Positions 6,687-13,453 of a stretch of DNA of 21,385 nucleotides are shown here, one piece after another. The DNA comes from CAYOWK01 sp964407665 (lineage in GTDB: Bacteria > Pseudomonadota > Alphaproteobacteria > Caulobacterales > Hyphomonadaceae): the NCBI GenBank assembly GCA_964407665.1, contig CAYOWK010000064.1:1-21385 (forward strand), read 5' to 3'. The position numbers and the translations under genes were made by a program. The notes beneath the pieces were generated by a model. It saw only the letters and a program-made list of their open reading frames with translations. It did no database searches and was not told where the DNA came from. Position 1 is the first letter of the stretch, and each line of letters opens with the position of its first letter.

Positions 6687-7634
6687 TTAAGAAACCGGAG
6701 CGCTGACCGGAACGGCAGGGGGCGCAGCCTGTCCGTAGAGCCTGGGATGCAGTGAAGGAAACCATAGCACCTTGCCCAGCCCCTCGACCGCGCGCCGGTA
6801 CAGGAACGCCCGCCGGGGCTGCTTCGTCACCAGCATCGCCAGCGCCGCTGCGCCAAACACCACCGCCTGCCCGGCCCCGACCGCCATCCAGCGCAGCGCC
6901 CCAAGCCGGCGGCCTTCAAGCCAGGCCTTCATCGCGGGTCCCTGCCCGTAGGCGAATGCGCGACGCATCGTGTAGTCGATGCTGACGCGCGCGGGATCCG
7001 GCGTCTCCCAGACCCAGGCCTGCGGCGCCCAGGCGATCCGCGCGCCCGCCATTCGCATCGCGTTGAACAGCTTGTCGTCCTCGCCGCCCGTCTCGTTGCG
7101 GTCGATGGCGAAGGGCGGAGCATGAGGGATGGCGGAGCGCCGGATCAGCGAACAGCCACAGCCATAGACGTCGTCCACCAGACCTTCGGCGTGCGCCGGC
7201 TGGCGCGCGAAAAAGGCCTCGAAGAACGCCTGGTGTTCGGCGGGCGCGGGCTCGGGCAGCCGCGTGCGGACGGGACCGAAGACCAGATCGGCGTCGTGTG
7301 CGCGCTGGACACGGACAAGCTCGGCGAGCCAGTGCGGCGCTGCAATCTCGTCGTCATCCAGGAAGACGATGAAAGCCCCGCTGGCCGCCGCGATTCCGGC
7401 ATTGCGGGCGGAGGAGACACCCGGCTCGCGCGCATGGACGACACGGACGGGGATCCGGGCGTCGGCGGCGATCTGCTGGAGGGCGCCCAGCGCCGATCCC
7501 CTCGGGTCGTTGTCGACCAGCACCAGCTCGAAGGACGGCGCGCCTTGCTGCGCCAGCACCGAATGCGCAGCGTCGGCGACACGCTTCGGACGCCGGAAGG
7601 TCGGGATGATGATCGAGTAAAGTACGCCGCCCAC
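6687..7634 (-). CDS. Family 2 glycosyltransferase with a C-terminal membrane segment
   Basis: This 315-residue GT-A-fold enzyme would transfer a sugar from a nucleotide donor to an unknown acceptor. The N-terminus 'YSIIIPTFRRPKRV' is the GT2 start. 'ELVLVDND', 'REPGVSSARNAGI' and the metal-binding 'FLDDDE' (residues 93-95) follow. 'GGEDDKLF' holds the candidate base (E185-D186). A hydrophobic stretch at about 248-270 could anchor it to the inner membrane. The start is a GTG at 7634; GGGAC lies upstream with a rather long spacing, so the start is moderately sure. No polysaccharide cluster surrounds it, so the product cannot be guessed. Confidence 0.9.
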   Translation of the reverse strand: MGGVLYSIIIPTFRRPKRVADAAHSVLAQQGAPSFELVLVDNDPRGSALGALQQIAADARIPVRVVHAREPGVSSARNAGIAAASGAFIVFLDDDEIAAPHWLAELVRVQRAHDADLVFGPVRTRLPEPAPAEHQAFFEAFFARQPAHAEGLVDDVYGCGCSLIRRSAIPHAPPFAIDRNETGGEDDKLFNAMRMAGARIAWAPQAWVWETPDPARVSIDYTMRRAFAYGQGPAMKAWLEGRRLGALRWMAVGAGQAVVFGAAALAMLVTKQPRRAFLYRRAVEGLGKVLWFPSLHPRLYGQAAPPAVPVSAPVS

Positions 7635-7736
7635 GTTTTGCAGGGTCCCTTGAGCCGGCTACTCCGGCGATCTCACCGGACTCGATGCGGCCAAAAGGGT
7701 TGGCGAATGGTTTACGCGCCGACTGTCAGCGCGGGG

Positions 7737-8258
7737 TCACGAGGGCCGCCGGATCGTGGGCGCCAGGTTCTCGGAGACTTCCCGGGCGTTGAAGGCATTG
7801 GGGTCCGAACCCTTCGGACCTTTGCTGAGGCGCACTTCAGCGAACGCCTCGTACTTGGTCGTCTCGCGGTAGGTGGCGGGCGAATAGAAGGGGTCGTAAG
7901 CGCCGATCCAGCCGAAACGGGGATGGAAATAGCTGTATGACCAGAACGGGCTGTACCCTCCGGAGCCGGTGACGCGCCGGTCCTTGTCGAGGTCGCGATT
8001 GACGACCGTGAACGTGTCATAGCCGTTCTGCAGGGTCGTCTCGGCTGCGCGATAGAGCAGATAATTCTCGACGGTTTCCCGGTCGGTCAGCGAATTGCCC
8101 TTGAAGGAAATCCGGTACCGGTCCGTCTCAATCCGGGTTTCGGAAAAGCCCATCTTGCCGGATTCGGCTGCCTGATACGGCGTCGGCCCGGACTGGCACC
8201 CGGCGGCCAGCATGCCCAGTCCGGCCAAGGCCACGGCGGCAAGTGCTTTGCGGATCAT
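7737..8258 (-). CDS. CC0125/CC1285-type lipoprotein
   Basis: This 173-residue secreted lipoprotein has a signal peptide ending in the lipobox LAAGC (Cys21). The mature part reads 'PTPYQAA', 'GFSETRIETDRYRISFKGNS' and 'TDRETVENYLLYRAAE', a combination I recognise from the CC0125/CC1285 family first named in Caulobacter; its function is not established. The middle contains a Tyr/Phe-rich stretch, 'SPFWSYSYFHPRFGW'. An ATG at 8258 and a GTG at 8261 both lie behind a GGGAG ribosome-binding site; ATG is preferred. It is divergent from the TIR gene and probably has its own promoter in the 157-bp gap. Confidence 0.85.
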   Translation of the reverse strand: MIRKALAAVALAGLGMLAAGCQSGPTPYQAAESGKMGFSETRIETDRYRISFKGNSLTDRETVENYLLYRAAETTLQNGYDTFTVVNRDLDKDRRVTGSGGYSPFWSYSYFHPRFGWIGAYDPFYSPATYRETTKYEAFAEVRLSKGPKGSDPNAFNAREVSENLAPTIRRPS

Positions 8259-8415
8259 CACGGTCAGCTCCCGAACGGCTTCAGAACCCTGAACATAGGC
8301 TCACTCGTCCAGTACGCCAGACCTCGCCTGAAGGTTCAAGCAGACGCCCTTCACAACTGTCATGGAAATGATGGCCTTACCGGTCTAGGGTTAAGTGCAG
8401 CGGTGCGGGGTCGGC

Positions 8416-10290
8416 ATGACGGACCAGGGACACAAACAGGCCAGAAGCGTTTCCGGCGCAAAGGTCTTCCTGTCGTATTGCCGGGAAGACCGTGTCTTTG
8501 CACGCCAGATCTTCCTCGCCCTGCAGGACATGGGCTTCGCGCCCATGATGGACGTGCAGGCCATCAATCCGGGCGAGCCCTGGCAGGACCGCCTCACCAG
8601 CCTCATCGACCAGTGCGACACCGTCGTCTTCGTCCTGACCGACCGCTATCTCGCCTCGGAGGCCTGCGGCTGGGAGATCGCCGAAGCCAAGCGCCTCGAC
8701 AAGCGCATGGTGCCCGTCCTGCCCGCGCCTCTCGCCGACAGGCCCGTGCCGGAAGAGCTCTCGCGCCTGCAATACGTCTACTTCCACCCGGACCCCAACA
8801 TCCCGGACTCCGGCTTCTACGAGGGCGTCCGCAAGCTGGAGCTGGCCGTCCGCCAGGACCTCGACTGGCTGCGCCAGCAGCGGCGCTATGCCGATCGCGC
8901 GGAGGAATGGGCCGCAGCCCCGACCGACGACCTGCTGCTGCAGGGCGTCCTCCTCGAGGAAGCGGCGGCCTGGGAAAGGTCCGCCCCCGAGGGCGAAATC
9001 ATCACGCCTCTCGTCCGGGACTTTCTTGCCGCCAGCGAGGCGCTGGAGCGCAGGAAGGCCGCCCGCCAGAAGCGCTTCCGCATCATCTCTGTCGCCGCAC
9101 TCTGCCTCGGCGTCATCCTTCTGGCCGCCGCCGGAGTTTCGGGCCTGCTCCTCGTGCGCGCAAACGGCCAGCTTGAGGTCAGCCAGGAGAATCTGGCCAA
9201 CAAGGAAGGCGAGGTTGAATCCTTCGCACAGGACGCCGGCGCCGTTCAGGAAGTGCTGCCGCTATGGGTGCGCAGCCGCGGCTGGCTGGAAGGCATGTCG
9301 GCCGCCAGCTCCGCTGCAGACGACAGCAGTACGCAACCTGCCGTCATGGCGATCAGCGAACTTCGCAAGGTCAACGATCAGCTGTCCGGGATGGACGGCG
9401 AACGCTTCCGCGCCCTCAAGTCGATGGTCCGACGCGATCTGGCCCGGGCGCTCTACTACAACACCGACGCCGAAGCCGTGACGATCATGGACGCGCTGAT
9501 CGCCGAAGGCGGCGACGGGTCCAGCAACCAGCTGCTCCGCCTCAGCGAGGATCTTGTCTCCCGCTCCATCTACGCCTGCCTCGTCCCCGGCCAGACGCCC
9601 GGGATCGCCGAAACGCTCCGCGCCGCCAACCCCGAAGCCGCATCGCTCGCCTCTTGGAGCATCGTCGCCCGCGAGGACGCGCGCTCGCCCGTCTGCGAGG
9701 CGGCGAAACTCGCCATATGCGCCTTTGCGGCTGACTGCCCGGCCGAGCTGAGACCATTCGTCGAGGCGCCGCAGGTCGCCTACTACGAGGAGGAAGAAAC
9801 TCCACAGGTGATAGAGTCTGACCGCGGCGCAGTGCGCGGATCGCCCGCCCCTCGTCCATCGGCGCCCCCGTCGCCTGCAGACGAGAAGACTCTCGACGAG
9901 CTCGCCACAAGCGGTGTGGAACCCGAAAAGCCCCCAGCCTCAGCGCCTGCCCAGTCGGAAAGGGTCACGGCGATCTTCCAGATCACGGAGGCGTTCCTGC
10001 ACATCCCGCAGGACGCGGATCGCGCCAAGGCCGAGACCATTGCCATAGGCCTGGAGGCGCGCGGCATCCGCGTCCTGGGCATCGAAACCGTCAAGGCCGA
10101 GCCGGGCGTCAACAGGTCCGTGCGGTACTACTACGCCCAGCAGGCCACGCAGGCCGAAAAGCTCGTCGAGCTGTGCGAACAGCTCGCCGCCGAAGCCGGA
10201 TTTGCGGCGTGGAGCGACGGCTACGGCGTGCTCTCGCTGGCCGGTCGCTATGACGGCCTGCCGCCCAACCGGGTCGAGATCTGGTTCTGA
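8416..10290 (+). CDS. Membrane-anchored TIR-domain protein with C-terminal LytR_C-like module
   Basis: With the ATG at 8416 it is 624 residues; an in-frame GTG at 8395 would add seven. The TIR domain (about 14-125) shows 'AKVFLSYCREDRVFARQI', a BB-loop region 'INPGEPWQDRL' and 'SEACGWEIAEA', where E87 aligns with the catalytic glutamate of NADase TIRs. Next comes a linker, 'LLLQGVLLEEAAAWERS...LVRDFLAASEALERR', seen in other bacterial TIR and WD40/SUMF-type fusions. One membrane helix follows (223-247), then a coiled-coil-like segment, a Pro-rich linker (about 475-515), and a C-terminal module (516-624) with 'EARGIRVLGIE', 'VRYYY' and a final 'RVEIWF'. TIR is predicted to be cytosolic and the C-terminus periplasmic. 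The function is unknown; signalling or defence is an inference. Confidence 0.85.
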   Translation: MTDQGHKQARSVSGAKVFLSYCREDRVFARQIFLALQDMGFAPMMDVQAINPGEPWQDRLTSLIDQCDTVVFVLTDRYLASEACGWEIAEAKRLDKRMVPVLPAPLADRPVPEELSRLQYVYFHPDPNIPDSGFYEGVRKLELAVRQDLDWLRQQRRYADRAEEWAAAPTDDLLLQGVLLEEAAAWERSAPEGEIITPLVRDFLAASEALERRKAARQKRFRIISVAALCLGVILLAAAGVSGLLLVRANGQLEVSQENLANKEGEVESFAQDAGAVQEVLPLWVRSRGWLEGMSAASSAADDSSTQPAVMAISELRKVNDQLSGMDGERFRALKSMVRRDLARALYYNTDAEAVTIMDALIAEGGDGSSNQLLRLSEDLVSRSIYACLVPGQTPGIAETLRAANPEAASLASWSIVAREDARSPVCEAAKLAICAFAADCPAELRPFVEAPQVAYYEEEETPQVIESDRGAVRGSPAPRPSAPPSPADEKTLDELATSGVEPEKPPASAPAQSERVTAIFQITEAFLHIPQDADRAKAETIAIGLEARGIRVLGIETVKAEPGVNRSVRYYYAQQATQAEKLVELCEQLAAEAGFAAWSDGYGVLSLAGRYDGLPPNRVEIWF

Positions 10291-10312
10291 TTTGGCCAAC
10301 TGAATGAGACGA

Positions 10313-10459
10313 TGTCATTCCGGGCAAGGACCGCCCTTCGAGACGCCGCCTTGCGGCGGCTCCTCAGGGTGAGCGTCCGCCGACCCGGAATCCAGACTCC
10401 CTCCGGGCCTACGATCTCTCTGGATTCCAGATAGCCGCTTCGCGGCTTCTGGAATGACA
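10313..10459. repeat. Interspersed palindromic repeat, TGTCATTCCGG type, copy 2 (with insertion)
   Basis: It has the same ends and internal CCGGAATCCAG / CTGGATTCCAG inverted repeat as the copy at 6067-6176. It is 147 bp, longer because a separate small hairpin element (10334-10373) occupies the loop between 'GGGCAAGGAC' and 'GTCCGCCGAC'. Like copy 1 it lies between two convergent genes (TIR and aldehyde dehydrogenase). Confidence 0.82.
10334..10373. repeat. Small CCTGAGGAG hairpin repeat nested in the larger repeat
   Basis: The 40-bp unit reads, on the minus strand, CTCACCCTGAGGAG, then a hairpin GCCGCC-GCAA-GGCGGC, then GTCTCGAAGGG. The flanks match the unit at 12949-12988 base for base, while the hairpin stem differs. 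The copy at 6067-6176 has only a few bases at the same point, which shows it is a clean insertion. Confidence 0.78.
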
Positions 10460-10496
10460 AGACCTGTCAGCGCAACGTCCGTCTGTGTGACCCAAG

Positions 10497-10526
10497 AAAA
10501 CGGCGTCCGGATCGCTGCGGACGCCG
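10497..10526 (-). terminator. Intrinsic terminator downstream of the aldehyde dehydrogenase gene
   Basis: A perfect 9-bp stem, CGGCGTCCG (10501-10509) with CGGACGCCG (10518-10526), encloses an 8-nt loop. On the minus strand it is followed by TTTT (complement of 10497-10500). It lies 25 bp beyond the dehydrogenase stop codon. Confidence 0.8.
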
Positions 10527-10551
10527 CCTTCAGATCACATGAGACAAGGCC

Positions 10552-11985
10552 TTACGCCGGCGCGTAGCCGAACACCGACTTGGTTTCGAGGAATTCGTGG
10601 ATGCCTTCCACGCCCCACTCGCGGCCATTGCCCGACTGCTTGTAGCCGCCGAACGGCATCGACTGGTCGGAGCCCGCGCCATTGAGGTGCACCATGCCGG
10701 TGCGGAGCTTCCTGGCCACCGCCTGCGCGTGCTCGATCGAGCCCGACTGCACATAGCCCGACAGGCCATACACGGTGTCGTTGGCCATCTCGATGGCCTG
10801 CTCCTCGGTGTCGTACGGCAGGATGCAGAGCACCGGTCCGAAGATCTCTTCCACGGCAATCGTCATGTCGTTGGTGACGTCGCCGAACACGGTCGGGCGA
10901 ACATAATAGCCCGCGTTGAAGCCTTCGGGACGGCCAGGGCCGCCTGCAACCAGCGTTGCGCCTTCCTTGATGCCCGTTTCGATCAGGCCCTGGATCTTGT
11001 TGTACTGGACTTCCGAAACCACCGGGCCGATGGCGCCCTTCTCGGCTGTCTTCGGGTCCATGACCTTCACGGCCTCGGCGACAGACTTGGCGATGGCCTT
11101 GGCTTCCTCGTTCTTGGCGCGCGGCACGAACATGCGCGAGGGCGCGTTGCAGCTCTGGCCGGAGTTGCCCATCATCGACAGCACGCCCTGCTTGATCGCC
11201 TTCGGCAGATCCGCATCATCAAGCACGATGTTCGCCGACTTGCCGCCGAGTTCCTGCGCCACGCGCTTGACGGTCGGGGCAGCGGCCTGGGCGACGAGAA
11301 CGCCGGCGCGGGTCGAACCGGTGAAGGACACCATGTCGACATCCGGATGCGAGGACATCGGCGCGCCGACGCCGGGGCCGTCCCCGTTGATCAGGTTGAA
11401 GACGCCCTTGGGCACGCCCGCCTCATGCAGGATCTCTGCGAAGATGATGGCGTCGATGGGCGCGACTTCAGACGGCTTCAGCACAATCGTGCAGCCAGCG
11501 GCGAGAGCCGGGGCCACCTTGCAGGCGATCTGGTTCTGCGGCCAGTTCCAGGGCGTGATGAAGGCGCAGACGCCGATGGGCTCCTTGCGGATCAGGTGCT
11601 TGCCGCGCGCTTCCTCGAACTCGAACTCCTTGAGGTATTTCACGGCGGTCATGAAGTGACCCATGCCGGAGCCCGCATGGGCGGTCGTCGCCAGCCACAT
11701 CGGGGCGCCCATCTCCTCGGAGATTGCCTCGCCAATGTCGCCCATCCGGCGCTTGTAGACCTCGACGATCTTCTCCAGCAGCGCCACGCGCTCGTCCTTG
11801 CTGGTGGCGGCGAAGGCCGGGAACGCGGCCTTGGCGGCGGCGACCGCAGCGTCGACATCCGCCTTGGAGCCCATCGAGATGCGGGCATAGGCCTCTTCGG
11901 TGGCGGGGTTGATGACGTCCAGCGTGCGCGGCTCGGCGGGGCTGACCCACTCGCCGTTGATGTAGAATTTCAGGTAGTCGCGCAT
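10552..11985 (-). CDS. NAD(P)-dependent aldehyde dehydrogenase, CddD-like
   Basis: This 477-residue ALDH-superfamily enzyme would oxidise an aldehyde to its acid. Motifs in order are 'ITPWNWPQNQ', 'KPSEVAP', the nucleotide-binding 'FTGSTRAG', the general base E245 in 'QELGGKSA', and the nucleophile C279 in 'GNSGQSCNAPSR'. 'EEIFGPVLCI' and 'PFGGYKQSGNGREWG' follow. The E-to-C spacing of 34 is exactly the family norm. The 'GQSCNAPSRM.VP' wording points to the CddD/6-oxolaurate (3-succinoylsemialdehyde-pyridine dehydrogenase-like) group rather than betaine aldehyde dehydrogenase; this is a family-level guess from memory. The ATG at 11985 has GGAGA nine bases upstream. An intrinsic terminator follows the stop, so the gene is a single-gene unit or the end of one. 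Confidence 0.93.
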   Translation of the reverse strand: MRDYLKFYINGEWVSPAEPRTLDVINPATEEAYARISMGSKADVDAAVAAAKAAFPAFAATSKDERVALLEKIVEVYKRRMGDIGEAISEEMGAPMWLATTAHAGSGMGHFMTAVKYLKEFEFEEARGKHLIRKEPIGVCAFITPWNWPQNQIACKVAPALAAGCTIVLKPSEVAPIDAIIFAEILHEAGVPKGVFNLINGDGPGVGAPMSSHPDVDMVSFTGSTRAGVLVAQAAAPTVKRVAQELGGKSANIVLDDADLPKAIKQGVLSMMGNSGQSCNAPSRMFVPRAKNEEAKAIAKSVAEAVKVMDPKTAEKGAIGPVVSEVQYNKIQGLIETGIKEGATLVAGGPGRPEGFNAGYYVRPTVFGDVTNDMTIAVEEIFGPVLCILPYDTEEQAIEMANDTVYGLSGYVQSGSIEHAQAVARKLRTGMVHLNGAGSDQSMPFGGYKQSGNGREWGVEGIHEFLETKSVFGYAPA

Positions 11986-12112
11986 GGGGCGGTCTCCGGT
12001 CCGGTTTTCCTGTTGCGGACTAGATAGTGCATTAGCGTGCGACAGCCCAACCCCTTGGACGCCGCAAAGTTCGGTCCGGTGGTCGGATTCCGGTCTGAAA
12101 ACAGGGAAGGCC

Positions 12113-12451
12113 TCAGGCGACCCGTGAGAAAGTCAGTCGCCCGACCTCGGTGACCATGGTGTTTTCGTCGGCGAAGGTGCGGATCGAGGCGGGCTGCGGG
12201 GTTCCCTCCTCGTCAACCGTGAACAGGCGGAAGCGGATCTTGTCGATCGGCTCGACCCGGTAACGCCCCGCCTGGCTGATCGCCCGCGATGTTTCGCCCG
12301 GACCGGTCAGCTCCGTGCGCACGAAGAAGGTGGCGTCGGCATAGAAGGTCGCCGTGATCACGCTGTGCGCCTGGCCGCTCGCCGCCTCGGCGCGCCATTC
12401 GCCGATGATCCGGCGGGAAACACTATCGATCGTCTTCGCCTTGCCGAACAT
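12113..12451 (-). CDS. Small protein of unknown function, predicted beta-rich
   Basis: I do not recognise a family for this 112-residue protein. It has no signal peptide or membrane segment. The sequence alternates short strand-like stretches ('IIGEWRAEA', 'HSVITATFYADATFFVRTEL', 'QAGRYRVEPIDKIRFRLFTVDEEG', 'TMVTEVGRLTFSRV') with polar turns. This suggests a compact beta-sheet or lipocalin-like fold, an 'aqueous barrel' kind of pattern with 'GEW' near the start. The frame ends just past the dehydrogenase promoter region and runs the same way (127 bp apart). There is no clear ribosome-binding site before the ATG. The coding appearance is good (third-position GC, no rare-codon runs). Confidence 0.6.
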   Translation of the reverse strand: MFGKAKTIDSVSRRIIGEWRAEAASGQAHSVITATFYADATFFVRTELTGPGETSRAISQAGRYRVEPIDKIRFRLFTVDEEGTPQPASIRTFADENTMVTEVGRLTFSRVA

Positions 12452-12915
12452 GGCTGACGTCTGGCCCGAATGTGAGGTTTGTCGCCCCGGCTTTACCTGA
12501 ACTCCGTTTCAGAAGGGTGGACAGATAAGGAACAACGGTCAATTCGCGGGTTGGTAAGATTTGGCGTCTTGCGTCATGCAAACTGACATCAAGAAGTGTG
12601 GAACGGGGACCTCGTCGTCCCCACAGCATCTGGAAACGGGCAGCTTGCTGTCCGTGTTTCCCGCGCATGCGGGAATCCAGACTTAACAGTCTGACAGCAC
12701 GCACATTTCCCAAAGTCTGGATCTTCGCATCCGCGAGGACCACGGCCTTTCCGGCCGCTTCCAGACAGGAAAAATCACCCATTCAATCCGACCGGGTATC
12801 GGCGTGCCGCAATCTCCCCCTCGCGTCTGGCAAGGGAGGGTTCGGTGCGCACCGGAACATCGAATGCCAGCCGCTCGGACGGCGCGGCGACCACCGCTCA
12901 AGCCGCCCGCGACGG

Positions 12916-12988
12916 CTCATCCTGAGGAGCACGCGAACGCGTGCGTCCCTCACCCTGAGGAGCGCGCGAGAGCGCGCGTCTCGAAGGG
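12916..12988. repeat. Two tandem CCTGAGGAG hairpin repeats
   Basis: Unit 1 (12916-12948) and unit 2 (12949-12988) both start CTCAYCCTGAGGAGC and then carry a hairpin with different stems. Unit 1 has GCACGC...GCGTGC, unit 2 has GCGCGC-GAGA-GCGCGC, and each continues into a GTC-type tail; unit 2 ends GTCTCGAAGGG. The related unit nested at 10334-10373 has the same flanks and another stem. Constant flanks with a changing but always paired stem mean the fold is kept, not the sequence. Similar units are common in Caulobacter and Rhizobiales intergenic DNA. Confidence 0.75.
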
Positions 12989-13062
12989 GAAGGACGAGCC
13001 CGAGCGGGCGGCCGCAAGCGGTGGTCTGAAACACCTGTCCCCGCGATCGAAGCGGGGGTGAC

Positions 13063-13084
13063 CATGGAAGATCGGTCTTCCATG
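13063..13084. repeat. Perfect 9-bp hairpin
   Basis: CATGGAAGA (13063-13071) pairs with TCTTCCATG (13076-13084) around a TCGG loop. No T-run is present on either side, so it is not an intrinsic terminator. It lies 58 bp upstream of the structured RNA candidate. Confidence 0.6.
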
Positions 13085-13141
13085 CGCGCGTCACCGGGAT
13101 GCGGACCAGGGCCTAACAGGCTCCGTCGACGTCACCGGGCC

Positions 13142-13288
13142 AAACGTCTGACACGGGGCGCGCAGGAACACGCACCGGCCAGCGAAAGCTGGCAATTGAC
13201 TACCAATGGCGCGTTCCGCGCGCCCCGTCCTCCTGTCTTCGGGAGGCAGAACGACCGCACAACGGACGGCGTCAGCGCCGGTCCGAAC
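13142..13288 (+). ncRNA. Candidate structured RNA, copy A (upstream of coaBC)
   Basis: P1: 13153-13163 pairs with 13218-13228, then after a bulged A, 13165-13169 with 13213-13217, an A.C mismatch, and 13171-13173 with 13209-13211 (19 bp). P1 encloses P2, GCCAGC-GAAA-GCTGGC (13178-13193, a GNRA loop), and P3, ATTG/CAAT (13195-13207). P4 is CCTCC/GGAGG (13229-13246). P5 is CGGACGGCG with CGCCGGTCCG (13263-13285, one bulged G), then GAAC. Copy B at 21157-21317 has the same five helices with different but still paired stems. The strand is set by the GNRA loop. It lies 165 bp before coaBC and could be a 5' leader or an independent RNA. I cannot assign it to a named RNA family. Confidence 0.68.
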
Positions 13289-13453
13289 GGGTGTCCGCAA
13301 CTGCCCTCGCCGCGCGGGAGAACCGGCAGGCCACGACGCCGCGCTCCGGGTATTAACCGGAGATTGCCCGGAAGCTCCGGATCGCGCAGGGCGCATTCGT
13401 GCAATCCTGACGCAGACCGACTATCTAGGCTGGACGGTAGACCGGAGCCCGGC

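Larger units (their letters stand above)
12452..13453. other. 1 kb non-coding region rich in palindromes, upstream of coaBC
   Basis: No convincing gene is seen here. Contents from left to right: about 150 bp of ordinary spacer; a degenerate repeat (12650-12770) with TTCCCGC-GCAT-GCGGGAA at 12658-12675 and AGACT-TAAC-AGTCT at 12679-12692; two tandem CCTGAGGAG hairpin units (12916-12988); a 9-bp perfect hairpin (13063-13084); a structured RNA candidate (13142-13288); and about 165 bp leading to the coaBC start. Open frames across it are fragments without family features. Confidence 0.7.

Noticed and set aside
10597..12027. 476-codon plus-strand open frame opposite the aldehyde dehydrogenase
   Set aside because: It is a shadow of a gene with all ALDH motifs and shows no motif of its own.
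12916..12988. CRISPR-like repeats
   Set aside because: There are only two adjacent units with no spacers. Each is itself a hairpin with a variable centre, matching interspersed palindromic elements.
13178..13193. Reading P2 of the structured RNA as an intrinsic terminator
   Set aside because: No T-run follows, the loop is a GNRA tetraloop, and the hairpin sits inside a longer conserved fold.
13263..13330. Cobalamin riboswitch (phrase 'CCGCAACTGCCC' resembles a B12-riboswitch segment)
   Set aside because: The conserved core boxes are missing and the resemblance is not present in copy B.
13058..13453. N-terminal extension of coaBC by 132 codons
   Set aside because: It runs through repeats and the structured RNA, with no similarity to CoaBC. 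The GTG at 13454 has a good ribosome-binding site and starts the domain directly.
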